A stretch of 64,000 nucleotides of DNA, taken from Strobilurus pachycystidiatus. Lineage: Eukaryota > Basidiomycota > Agaricomycetes > Agaricales > Physalacriaceae. Positions 35,010-46,159 of this stretch are shown piece by piece. The position numbers and the translations under genes are program-made. The notes beneath the pieces were generated by a model, which worked only from the letters and a program-made list of their open reading frames with translations, searched no databases and had not been told where the DNA came from. The DNA lies in contig JAHLMK010000010.1 in NCBI GenBank assembly GCA_019915135.1, positions 62,001-126,000 of the forward strand. Reading direction: 5' to 3'. Each line of letters opens with the position of its first letter. Position 1 is the first letter of the stretch.

Positions 35010-35695
35010 ATGCCTGCTCTCAAAGCCCCCAAGTCCATGCCCAGTGCAACAAAGGAGAACATCAAGCCTCTCACCAAAACCCCCCTACCCGTTGACGTGC
35101 CCAAGAAAATAACCCGCCACCTCACCCGTCCGTGTCGCTGCGGCCGGAACCGCATCGGCTGCATCTGGCACCTCTACTACCCCGAACACGCGATAGTGGC
35201 GATCCACGAACGCGCCAGCCTCGACAAGGACAGGATGAGTCGTGATTTGTATGTGTTCTCCCATCCCCTTCCATTCTCATTCCCTAACGCCTCTCCAGCC
35301 TCAGAAACATCCTAACCGCGCCTCCGCCATCCGCGCTAACCGCGCCCAGCCCCACCGCATTGAGTCCGGCGCAGACGGCCAGCTTCACCTTGTCCGTGGA
35401 CACGTCCGCGCCGACGTTTACGCTCATCAAGAAGTTTGCGCGCTTGCCCAAATTGAGAGGAAACGTTAACGTCGAGCGTTTCTTGATGCGGGAACCCTGG
35501 CTCCAGGACGCGGTGACGTGCCTCGCATGTAAAGAGACCATCGTGTCAAAGGGAGCAGGACATGGACATGGAGATGCAAGAAAGTGGGTCGAGCATAGGG
35601 ATGCGTGTAGGGCGATTGAGGAGCGGATCGTCGACTCGGTGGTGGGGGTTTGGGAGATTGAGACGAGCGTCGCCGCGCTGCTGAGGCGGTCGTGA
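35010..35695 (+). CDS. Small conserved hypothetical protein with Cys/His clusters
   Basis: Unrecognised. ATG 35010 (MPALKAPKSMPSATKENIKP); one intron 35249-35298 (GTATGT to CTCCAG) gives MSRDFLRNILTAPPPSAL. About 211 residues. A basic N-terminus contains RPCRCGRNRIGCIWHLYYPE. The C-terminal half contains VTCLACKETIVSKGAGHGHG and WVEHRDACRAIEERI. The CxC..C..H and CxxC...H..C pairs suggest metal binding, possibly a C2HC-like finger. No membrane segment. It follows RRF1 in tandem with 207 bp between stop and start, and a TATA box precedes it. Confidence 0.65.
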
Positions 35696-35841
35696 TTTTG
35701 TACAGATTGTCTTTGTCTTTTGGTGTACACAACTCTTGTAATTCTACTTAGGTTCATTCGCGATCGTATTGGGATGAAGGTACCGGCCTTGCTTTGAGTC
35801 ACGTCTGACTCCCTTGACAGATGCGTCATGTGTGCACAATG

Positions 35842-35848
35842 TATATAA
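35842..35848 (+). promoter_or_regulatory. TATA box of the NADAR gene
   Basis: TATATAA about 60 bp upstream of ATG 35909, within the 213-bp gap after the preceding gene. Confidence 0.45.
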
Positions 35849-35908
35849 CACTCGAGATTCTGCAATTGAGTAACATCATCCAATCAATTGAGATCTACAA
35901 TTCCCACA

Positions 35909-36515
35909 ATGCCTTTGACCCAAGACGACTACGTCTTCTTCTGGAAACCCAGAGACCCACAGTAAGCCAACGGTCGACCTCAAGTTCAAGTTCAAATTCC
36001 TCATATCTGATATCTCAAACAGCGGCTGGGCATCCCAATGGTACCCATCTCCCTTCACCGTACACATACCCATCGCGGGATTCGGGGACATCACCTTCCC
36101 AACCGCAGAGCACTGGATGATGTTCCAAAAAGCCCTCCTCTTCAACGACACCCCAATCGCCACCGAGGTCGTATCAATAACCGACACCTCCCCCGGAAGC
36201 CTCACCCAAATTAAAGCCCTCGGGCGGCAAGTGAGGGATTTTGACGACGATACCTGGAAGGAGAACCGCGAGCGGATCGTGCTTGAGGGGAGCTTGCACA
36301 AATTTCGACAGAACGCAGCGTTGAGGGAGAAACTGCTGCTGACGGGGTCTAAGCGGCTCGTCGAGGCAAGTCCTAGAGACAGGATATGGGGCGTTGGGTA
36401 TGGGCACAAGAACGCGCTGAACATGAAGCAGCACTGGGGTCTCAATCTGCTAGGCGCTGCTTTAGAGTTAGCGCGAAAGGTGTTGTTGGAAGAACAGAAG
36501 AATGCCACAGTGTAG
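35909..36515 (+). CDS. NADAR (YbiA-type) N-glycosidase domain protein
   Basis: NADAR proteins act as N-glycosidases on riboflavin intermediates or on ADP-ribosyl-type nucleobase modifications. Here the role is inferred from family only. ATG 35909 (MPLTQDDYVFFWKPRDPH); one intron (GTAAGCC to CAAACAG, about 35961-36022) leads to SGWASQWYPSPFTV, ITFPTAEHWMMFQKALLFND, RQVRDFDDDTWKENRERI, RDRIWGVGYGHKNAL and WGLNLLGAALELAR. These correspond to the family blocks AEHxM-x-x-KA, RxIWGxG and GxNxLGxAL. About 182 residues, the usual compact length. A single-domain cytosolic protein. It is convergent with the SNF2 gene. Confidence 0.88.
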
Positions 36516-36749
36516 TGGTATATGACAAGAGGTTGTATGTCTAACAGGATGCAATTTGGAAACAATAAGAATGGTACAGTATCAAGCAACTAAGTAACTA
36601 AGTAATACTAATGGGTACGATACGACGCTTGCTACATTTACGCCGCACAGTCACCAACGAATCTACACATAGAGGGGGAAAACAACAGCACTTGTGTCTG
36701 CCGAGCGAAATTATTGATGATGAGGTATAATGTCCGAACGAGTGGAAGT

Positions 36750-39700
36750 CTATTGGAGAACACGGCCGCGAGCATCCAATCCGAAAAGACTAGCAAGTTC
36801 TTTGACGCTTAACCCTATGAAAAATGTCAGCGTCCGAGTGAAGCCTAAGAGCGGTTTGGACTTACGACCGATCTTCTTTCCGCTCCCCTCGCCCAAACTC
36901 CCGTCGGCGAGGCTTTGCTTACGTTCCTGCAATGCGAGAATCCTGTCCTCCACCGTATCACGAATGACCAGCCTTTCCACTTCGACCGGCAGATTTTGAC
37001 TGTGAAAGGTTGAAGCTTTTAGTTCCACGATAGGAAGAAAGGACGGAAGCACGCGCACCCAAGCCTATGGACGCGGTCAAAGGCTTGACGTTCGACCGCC
37101 TGCGACCAGCCCAAATCCAACGAAATAACGTTGTTCGCCCTCGTCAAATTCAAGCCGACACCTCCGCACTTGAGGGAAAGAAGCATGACCCTTTCCTTGT
37201 CTCGGGACATGAATAGTCGCACCGACGTCTCACGATGCGCGATAGACATATCTCCCTGGTACTTGACGTGGGTGACACCCTTCTCCTTCAGATACTCAGA
37301 CACCAGGTCGAGACAGCTGGTCCATTGCGAGATGATGAGAATCTGGATTCAAAGAATGAACGATGAGTCCGGTCAACTTTGATCAATGATCGAGCAGCTC
37401 ACCTTCTCGTTGGGTTTCTCTTCAAAGAGCTTCAAGAGTTGAGCCATCATGTGCTTCATCTTCGTGGACGCGAGGAATTTGAACTGGAGAGCGTCTGGAG
37501 CTAGATGCTCCTCCCGCTTCTTTTTGCCGAATACAACCTCCTGGACTTCCGGCTCTTCCTCCTCCTCATCCGAATCAAGGACGACGAAAGGCTTCCGGCG
37601 CGTGCCGGCGTTCGGTCCTTTGGGCTTTCGGCGAGAGGAACCTTTGTCCTTGTACTCGGCATCGTCGTCGTCATCATCATCAACGATGAAATCGCTCATG
37701 TCTCCCTCATCTTCGTTCTCATCTATGTCTTCTTCGGTGTCCATGGCATCGATGTCGATGATGTCCGCATCGTCGAACTTGGGAACAGCGGGAGCCTTTC
37801 CCTTTCCCTTCGCAGCAGCTCGTTTCTTGGATTTGAAAACGACGGTCCTCTCCTTGGGGAAGAGTTCATCATCGGTAGGTTCGAAGATGGATAGGTCGAA
37901 AAGAACATCCTTGCTGATGGGCTCGCGACAGGCAGGACCTACAGTGCGGTCAGAAGAGTAGAAATCACCGCGATAAATGTACACTGACAGGGTCGTTCGT
38001 TCTCTCTATACTTTGCCGGTTCGCCTTCGACCACTGCAGGAGCAGGACTAGTGAGTACGTTCTCTGCGGCGAAGTCAGCTTTCCGAATGTCCTGAGAGCA
38101 TCTATGTTCATACCTAAACACTCGCGGCAGAAAATATGACAACAAGGAGTAACGGCTGCAGATGTAGGAGGGTCGAAGCATATCGGGCACTCTTCAATCT
38201 CAGCGACTGCATCGGCAGACTAACAAGAGTGATTAGCTGGAAGATCAATAACGTAGGGTTTCTAGGAAGCGAACCTCTTTCTCAGCCTTGATCCGCTGCA
38301 AGGCGGCTTCTTTCCTCTGCTTCTTCATTTTCGAAACGAACTCGGCGCTGATGGTGTCCCGCGCTCGGATAAGCTCCTCGCGGAGGTCGGGATTCCAATT
38401 GTCTTCATCTTCTTCCGACGAGATGAACGTGGTTCCGTTCTCTTGTACGAGGGCAGGATGCGAGCAAATCTGACGGAGGCGAAGTAGAAGAACGAGGACC
38501 TGGGAGTAATTTCTGGGAAAGTTTGAGACACTGAGCCTTATTACATGGCCAGAAAGCTTACTTGAGAACGGTTCCAGCCCGGAGGTACCTGTTGAATTTA
38601 GCCTGAGTGGCTGCTTCGACCTGTTTCAATCTGGATTAGTCGCCAACGACGCATCGTAAAGAACACAATCATACCATCTTGTATATATCTCTTTCCTCTT
38701 TCATGAAGTCGAGTTTTGTGAGCGAAATAGTCTTGGGAGGCAACTCAATAAGACGCTTTCCGTCGAGCATGGTATCCTTCATGCGGCGCATCAAGCATGC
38801 CTTGAAGATGGCTTGAAGACGAGTCATTGCCAACGCCGCTGTGCAAGTTGTCAAGAAGGTTGTGATGACTGGTGAAAAAGACCAACGATTTTTCTTTTCC
38901 AGCAATGCGATATGACCGTTGAATTCTTGCCAGTCATACCATGGACGGAGGCGGAGGAAGCGGAAGTAGCCATAGACGTCAGCCAAGCTATTGATGATAG
39001 GTGTCCTGTAAATCGAGGTCAGGAGTGGAGTGAATGCGTACAAAATAAGATCTTACCCTGTGAGGACCCAACGGTACTTTGCGTTCAGCTCGGTCACCGC
39101 ACGCGACATGCCTATTTCATTGGTTGATGAGCCATCAGTTGAAGCCGAAAGATTGCAACATACGATTGCGTTTGTTGCGGATATTATGACCCTCGTCGAG
39201 TACGATGCGGTAGAACTTGTTAACGGGTCAAAATAAAGTCCTGGAAAAGATAAGATAGAGCGCTTACATCGACCTCGAAGAGAAGACCCTTCTGCTTCTT
39301 CTTAGGGCGTTTGGCATCGTCGTCGTCTGAATCTGACACCAGGAAACCGTCGCTGGAGTTACCAGACTTTCGAGCCTTCGCCTTCTTTTTCTGCTCGGAT
39401 TCATAATCCGGCCACTCGTTCGCCATGGTCTAGAGAGCTCTCATTTCAATTCGGCTCCTCCCAGGCATGAAGATGATGATACCTGGAATGTCGTTAAAAC
39501 GACATCATATTGCAACAAATCTTTCTTGCGCTTGACCTTTCCGGAGCCTATAGTCTGGGTCAGGACGCGAAAGGCTTGTGTCAAAGACGCTCACCGTGAT
39601 AGATCAGACACGTTAAGCCGTTGTTGGTCTTGAGCTCAATCTCCAATTTCCATTGGCTGAGCAAGGCCTTGGGGGTCAAGATCAAATTGGTCTTGCAGGT

Positions 39701-41522
39701 GTTGTCGCGCGATCTGTTTTTGAGCATTATCGCAATCCTGCATACGCGTCAGTGCGGCTCATTGATGTTTCTGCAAATGGCGTACATCTGAACAGTCTTC
39801 CCGAGACCCATGTCGTCGCCCAAGATGCCACCGTTCGCAATCTTTTCAGCCTCTTTCTCAACCATCCAGGAAACACCGATAACTTGATGAGGCATGAGGG
39901 GAACCTCCATACCAGGCAGTAGCGCGGTCAGGTCAGGCAGCCCTAGCTTCTTAAGACAGTCGTTAACATCAACGTTTTCATCGAATGCTTCCGAGTTTCC
40001 AGCAGCACGCAGGAACTTGTCAATACTGCAATGACCGCCATGAGCGAGGAATGGAATAATAAAAGGAAGACTTACTCGTCTGCGCGGGCGGTGGGTCCCT
40101 GGAAAGTATCGCGACCTCGACCGTGAAAGTCGCCGTTGCCATCGAATGCGTCTGCGTTGGCGACTGGCGCTACATAGGGAATATACTGGCCGGTTACGCG
40201 ATTCAAGATCGCATTCTGACCCGTCTGAGGGTCGACATCCATGTCTGAGTCGTCATCATCTTCGAGCTTTGGAAGTCCAGGCAGCCCAGGAAGGCGATGG
40301 TTGGAGCCAGAGGCTATGGCATTGGCACCAGCGAAGACTCCAGTACCAGCGAAGGCAGGGTTGTGGAAAGCAGGAGGGAGGTTGTTCTCTTGCTTGGGAA
40401 CCATGGGAAGGGACGGTTCACTCTTGAGACCGACGAGCGCCTTGGATGAGGGTGCACGCCGGATAGGAGAATGTTGGGGCAATGATGCCCGCAGCGCGTC
40501 ACTTTGTTCCTTCAACTTCTCGAGGGACTCTTCGAGCTTACGGAGCCTCGTCAAGTCAGCTTTGCTCTTCCGCCGCTTCCTGATGATATTATCGCGCAGT
40601 CTGCTCGTCGACCCGATGTCAGTCTGGAGCTCTGCAATGCGCGCGCGTATAGCGTCGATGTCAATTGGTTGTGGCGTTGTCGCCCGATTGTCAGAGGTGC
40701 TCCCGAATGGCAGGGTGATGGAGTCCTCCTTCTTGACTTTCTTCGTGGGTGAGGACGCGTCGGCAAGAGGAAATGCAGCCGCGCTCAGGCGCTTTCTGGG
40801 AATAGTGGGCTCTACAGGCTCAGGTTTGGTGGTGGCCGTACTGACGCGACGGCGCAGGAGGGGACTAGGGGTGAGTGGAAGGGTGCTGGATGAGGACTCG
40901 CGCTTGACCTGCATGACAGTTGGAGAAGTGTCGAGAAGAGGAAATAGAGAGGACTCACAGGTGTGTTTGGGTTCGACCTCAACACGGCGATTCGCGCGTT
41001 GCGATTCTTCGTGTGCGTCGCGTGCTGGGAGATGTGTCTCTACGGGAGCGTTTAGACGGCTTTCAAACGCGTCTGGCTCTCTCACCTTGTAGGACGCTAG
41101 GCTCCCAATGCCGTCAATCATACCGCCTTGAGGTGCTTTGGGATTGCGCTCCAGGGGAATCTCAATGAGGCAACCATCTTCTTCGCAAAAGATACTTCCG
41201 ACTGCAGAACGCTCGGTGAGTGAACAGACGCGTGAGACAGTGAATAGGCGCGCGCTTACAGCCTTTCTTGGGGTTGGGCATGACGCGATACTGAGGGGGT
41301 ATGAGAAAAAGCGCGTATATATGCGCGAAAAAACGAACATTGGTGTCATGCGGGTAGATTCTGAGCATGTCTGTGAGTTCTTGTAGATATGCTGCGGGGA
41401 TCTTGGCCTTCATAGGTGGTTAACAGCGGAGGCTGTATCGCTGAGAAAACGCTTACATCGTCAGCAGAGGAGAGCCCAAGTTGCCTACGGGCAACAGCGA
41501 CGTCGGCGGGCGGCGCGGCCAT
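36750..41522 (-). CDS. SNF2-family ATPase with inserted RING finger (Rad5/Rad16/Uls1-like)
   Basis: Nuclear DNA translocase, probably a ubiquitin or SUMO-targeted ligase in DNA repair. ATG 41522 ([20 protein letters not shown]). The N-terminal 500 residues include a coiled coil ([36 protein letters not shown]). Helicase lobe 1: [34 protein letters not shown] (Walker A), [14 protein letters not shown] (DEGH box) and [23 protein letters not shown] finger sits between lobes: [20 protein letters not shown] then CRECL...CPACREPI. A long acidic linker (37950-37500, runs of Asp/Glu) separates it from lobe 2: [36 protein letters not shown]. Ends [10 protein letters not shown] at 36750. About 1,300 residues and 15 or so introns. 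Confidence 0.9.
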
Positions 41523-41718
41523 TATGCTTTGTTGGTGGTGGTGGTGGTGCAGACGAAAGGGCAAAAGTCGCGAGACAAATGGAGCTCAATTGCGCGCCTT
41601 ACATAAACAGCACGTGAGTCGAGTCAACGCGGAGATCCGTCGGGCCCGTCGGCCTTTCCTTTGTTGGGCATGCTCAGGCTGTATTTCTTCTCGTGGACAT
41701 ACTCTGACGCAACGCCTT

Positions 41719-42376
41719 GACACTACGTGGGGGCAAATGTATTACCTTGGTAAAAGGAAAGGAGAAAGGTTAGGCAAAAGGAATAAAATTACCCATTATT
41801 TTCTCGGAGACAAAGACATACTTTTACCCCCGCAAAAGGAATGTACAAAGACGTAATTTTACCCCGGCAATTGATTGCCTTTTCCTCGGCACAAAGGCTG
41901 AGAGAACGGCAAACAATTGCCGCGGAAAAAGTCTTCCTTTTTCCTTGAGAAAAAGAAATTGCCCGACGAGAGGGTGATGAGCGCCTGCAGACCGGGCTCT
42001 CAGCGGCCTGTGCTCGGCCACTAAGCACAACTCAAATGACGTGCATGTACTGTCATCAATATGCTGAGTAGCTGAACAGAGGCGCTGAGTGCCCGGTCTG
42101 TGGGCACTCTGGGCGCTCATCACCCTCTCATCGGGCGTTTTCTTTTTCTCAAGGAAAAAGGAAGACTTTTTCCGCGGCAATTGTTTGCCGTTCTCTCAGC
42201 CTTTGTGCCGAGGAAAAGGCAATCAATTGCCGGGGTAAAATTACGTCTTTGTACATTCCTTTTGCGGGGGTAAAAGTATGTCTTTGTCTCCGAGAAAATA
42301 ATGGGTAATTTTATTCCTTTTGCCTAACCTTTCTCCTTTTCTTTTACCAAGGTAATACATTTGCCCCCACGTAGTG
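41719..42376. mobile_element. Foldback CACTA-type MITE, 658 bp, with 265-bp inverted arms
   Basis: Left arm 41719-41985 and right arm 42112-42376 are reverse complements with only a handful of mismatches. Termini are CACTACGTGGGGGCAAATG and its complement, and both ends abut a 3-bp direct repeat TGA (41716-41718 and 42377-42379). A CACTA start plus a 3-bp target duplication is diagnostic of CACTA/CMC transposons. The 126-bp centre is partly self-complementary too, so transcripts would form one long hairpin. Within each arm smaller palindromes occur (GGCAATTGATTGCC; CGGCAAACAATTGCCG). No transposase ORF, so it is non-autonomous. It sits in the shared upstream region of the SNF2-RING (-) and SDR (+) genes. 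Near-identity of the arms suggests recent origin or gene conversion. Confidence 0.85.
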
Positions 42377-42833
42377 TGAGGGCAATACGCACTGCAGCAA
42401 TGACAAGATGTAGCCCGCCAACGTCAAAAGAGTGGACACAAGATTGACTGCACGCCTTTCGGGAGTACTAGTGGTCAACAAAGGTCAACAGAGTTCAACA
42501 GCGCCGTTCCGAAAAGGCGCATCAGTCGCTTATGTCACAGACACCCACAACCGATGACTCTTGGGGTGAACAAGCTTCAAAGTTAACGTTCAGACTGCAT
42601 CTTAACCAGGCAAATCAGTCCGTGAAGATCTTTTCGACTTGCTTGACGTTTGACTCTCTTTCCAATCATGCTCTCCCGAGAGGTCGGTCATTGGTCCGAT
42701 GGTCGGGTCATATAACCTGTGTCAATGGCGGACAAGGTAGCGCATGCCGAGCTCCGCGAGGTGACAGGGAGTGGTTCGAGTCTAGAAAAGATGCGCCCAT
42801 GCCGTCCTACATCTCTTCTTGGTTCTTCCCACC

Positions 42834-44187
42834 ATGTTCTTCCGGTCGTTCAGTCCTTCCCGCGACCTGCTAGACTTGACCGGAAAGGTTGTCATCGTCA
42901 CCGGGTCCAAGTACGTGCAGACTGTCCATGTCGAATTCTAGACCGTTTCTCATTGGTACCCTCTGTTATGTAGCACCGGTGTCGGGTATTCGACTGTCAA
43001 ACATCTAGCACGAAGAGGCGCCAAGGTCTATCTAGCTGCACGCAATGAGCAGAAAGCTCAGAAGGCCCTGGAGTCATTGAAGGCAGAGAATGTTGCGCCA
43101 GGCGCAGTCGTCTGGCTACCCTTGAACTTGGTAGACCCAAGGCAGACGAAGAAGGCCGCCGAAGAGTTCATGAAGAAGGAGACGCGATTGGACGTGTTAA
43201 GTGAGTGCCAGCTCGATCCTTGGACCACTATTGACGCAATGATCCAGTAAATAATGCCGCTGTGTTGGTGTCGATTTAACTTTGCCTTTTCGCTGCGACC
43301 AAATTGATGTTCGGATAGACTATTCAATCCTCATCACATAACAGAGGATGGCACGTATGTCATTCCTTTTCCTTCGTGTCTTACTAATAATTTCTCCAGG
43401 CGTCTCAGAAGTGATGATGGTAAAGTGAGTTTGATTCTGCGTCTAGACGGATACCGACTGATATTATATCAACAGTCACTTCGCCACATTCTTGTTCACC
43501 AATACGCTTCTTCCTCTCCTCACTTTGACGGCCCGCGAGCCCGACTCTGATGTTCGAATTGTGACCGTACGTCTCTGAATCCCGCAAATGAGTTCTCAGC
43601 GTAACCGTTCCTTTATCATAGGTATCGTCCAGTGGACACGCAATGGGTCGGGCGGCAGACCCCAACATACAGTTCAAGACCCTCGCAGACTTCAACCACG
43701 AATTCAAGGACGACATGATACCAGATTTCTCTCGATATTGTGAGCAGTCTCTCTCCCCGCCTCTAATCCGCCACATTGAACCGTTCCCTTCACAGCCATA
43801 TCCAAACTCTGCAATGTGCTCTACATGAACGTCCTCCAGGCTCGTCTGGACGCCGAATCGATTCCCATTACTTGCATGTCGCTGCACCCTGGTGGCGTCA
43901 ACACCTTCGCCCATCAGACTCCCTACCCACGCGTCGCTGCGATTCTGATGAAGCTTTTCCTGAGAAGCGCGGATGTTGGGGCGTACACCTCGTGTTTCGC
44001 AGCGGCATCCCCCTCAATCAAAACTGATCCCTCCAAGTACAAGGGACAGTACCTTACCCCTGTCGGTGTCATTTCGAAGAAGTCAAAGAATGCGCAGCGA
44101 GCTGATCTGGGCCAAGAGCTCTGCAATACCACCGAAACGATTCTGACGGACCTTGGGATGTTGACCTCCCCTTCAAGTTCATTGTAA
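42834..44187 (+). CDS. Short-chain dehydrogenase/reductase (SDR)
   Basis: NAD(P)-dependent oxidoreductase of the retinol-dehydrogenase/WW-oxidoreductase-like group; substrate unknown. ATG 42834 (MFFRSFSPSRDLLDLTGKVV). Intron GTACGTGC to TATGTAG joins VIVTGSNTGVGYST (TGxxxGxG cofactor loop) to VKHLARRGAKVYLAAR. Then LPLNLVDPRQTKKAAEEF, a split NNA motif near 43200-43260, VNHFATFLFTNTLLPLLT and VRIVTVSSSGHAMGR (catalytic Ser). Across an intron at 43738-43796 comes YSISKLCNVLYMN (YxxxK catalytic pair). Near the C-terminus LHPGGVNTFAHQTPY follows; the stop is at 44185. About 310 residues and seven introns. All catalytic residues are visible. Its upstream region contains the foldback element ending 458 bp before the ATG. 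Confidence 0.9.
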
Positions 44188-44406
44188 CCCCTACCTATCT
44201 TCCTCTCCCCTATACCGCTCCTGTATCCGTAGAATCGAGCGTCTCTGTTGCAATTTTGCGAAGCAGTTCCTAAGTGTACGTTGATCGCTGCTATCGGGAA
44301 GCTCGGGCCCCAATTTCAATATCCCAGGGGATAGATATACTCCACCAGCATATGCCAACAGCTGGCCAAATTCCCACCGCGACCACTCGTTCGCGTTCCC
44401 TCGCCC

Positions 44407-46070
44407 ATGGGTCTATACGACAACACCCTTGGTAAAGAAATTTCGTACTCCTGCTATATTTTCAAGTTTGACCGGATGTACATGAAGGAGTGTTACTCAT
44501 TGGGATCTTGGGTATGCTTCACTCTTACAAGAGACACGCTCACTGACCGTTGCATGCAACAGTGAACACCTACTTCTTTGGATTTGTGTCGCAGCAATAT
44601 CTGTCCTACTTCAATCATAGTCAGCCTCCTCCCTCTTATCGCTGCTGTGACCTGCCTCTGATCAGATACAGAGTTCAACGATCCTGCATGGATCAAGTAC
44701 GTGTCGCATCAATGTTTCGCCTGGTCTGCACGCTGAGTAACGAATCCAGGAGCACCGTCGCGGTTCTTTGCGTGAATGACGCCGTATACACGGCTTCGTG
44801 AGTTTCGCACTACTTAGTCTGGGACCTCATGATTAATCACATCCTCAGCTTGATTTACATGGCGTGGCTATACTGGTCCGAAGTGTCTCCTTTCACCGAA
44901 GGTCTCAGATGCTGAGACAAAAGCAGTGTCCAGAACTTCTCGAATCCTGCTATCTTTCTCAGTACGTGACCTTTTTCCGACCGAAGCTTCGACCGTGTCT
45001 CAAATTCCACCCGCAGCCGTACCATGGCCATATTCATACACTCCAATCGCCATCGGCATATCTGCCCTAACGACACACCAGTTTCTCGTATATCGGTGCG
45101 TTCAAGAGACTTACACGAGGGGCTTCACGATTCATACTGCTTCCCAGGGCGTCCCGACTGCTTAACAAGAAATGGGTGTATATTTCCATCATGACACTGA
45201 GTGCTGGAACATTCGCTTCCGCGCTTGCTGGAGGTATCAAGGTGTGTGGGTCGCATTAGTAGCCTGACAGCATATGAAATTCCTTTCGTTGTAGTCATGG
45301 GCAGTCACAGAGTGAGCCACACACACCCTTCCTACGTCGGAAACGCGCTCATTTCGGATCCCCAGCATCACCAGCTTAGGAAATCTGAAGACATACCTTT
45401 ACGTTTGGCTTGGCTTGCAGGCCGGGACCGATGTTGTTGTCACTTGTACGTCTATCAGGCTGGTTTTTCATTCCAATGTGCTCATGTTCCCGGGAGGCAC
45501 GCTGTCGTTTGCGCTGTATAAGTCGCGAACAGGATTTCCGCAGACGGACAGCGTCATTTTTAGCCTAATTCGCGGTTCACTTCAGACTGGTGTGTTTGTC
45601 GTTGTCTTCGCGTTGGGTCACCTCATCGCATACATGGGTAAGGATCCCATTTCCAGTGTAAACGAATCTAATATTCTCACCAGTTTCTCCGCACACCCTC
45701 ATTTATACCTTCTTCGCCGCAAGTACTGGACGGATGTATTCTATAACGTTGATGGACACTCTACACAGTCGAGGACAGTTGAGAAATCTACTCGCGGAAA
45801 CAGTAGACGTTAGTATTTTCGACGCGCTATTGGACGAGCCGACTGACGTTTCTTCAGATCACGAGTGCGATTCTAGGCAATGCACGCCTCACAGATCCCA
45901 GAGCGCCTTCAAGCCATCAACTCTCTAATATTTCAGGGCGCAGACACACATCATCATCTGATGTAGAGACTCTACCATCGGCGGGAACGAAGGCTAGACA
46001 TCATCGTATGATGGAGGACGTCGAGGGCGACTCGGTTTTCAATCCTCAGGACAAGGCTATGACACATTAA
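44407..46070 (+). CDS. DUF6534-type seven-helix membrane protein
   Basis: Integral membrane protein of a family greatly expanded in Agaricomycetes; function unknown. ATG 44407 (MGLYDNTLG), spliced over many short exons: NTYFFGFVSQQYLSYF (TM1), FNDPAWIKY, ASLIYMAWLYWS, TPIAIGISALTTHQFLVYR and an ILSVLAF/AGIKAW-type helix. Then GNLKTYLYVWLG, MQAGTDVVVTCTSIRLVFHS, and the family signature SRTGFPQTDSVIFSLIRGSL, followed by QTGVFVVVFALGHLIAYM. After an intron at about 45638-45684 come SPHTLIYTFFAAS and MYSITLMDTLHSRGQLRNLL. A Ser/Thr-rich cytosolic tail ends FNPQDKAMTH, TAA at 46068. The R-TG-x-x-x-TD-x-x-I block and final LN/LHSR motif support the call. Exon borders between 44700 and 45250 are approximate. 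Confidence 0.75.
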
Positions 46071-46159
46071 TTTTAGAACATATAGATAGAGGAAGGGGTA
46101 AATTTCAAGTGGTAGTCCAAGGAGAAGTATAGTACAAATACACGATCGGTATGGTATGT

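Noticed and set aside
40241..41092. 283-codon plus-strand ORF
   Set aside because: Antisense to the SNF2-RING gene; low-complexity Ser/Arg/Leu composition mirrors the coding strand.
41523..41564. Poly-His leader upstream of the SNF2 start
   Set aside because: The frame upstream of ATG 41522 opens only with TTG, so the His run is most likely 5' UTR.
42740..42790. tRNA B-box-like GGTTCGAGTCT
   Set aside because: No A box at the proper distance and no cloverleaf could be drawn.
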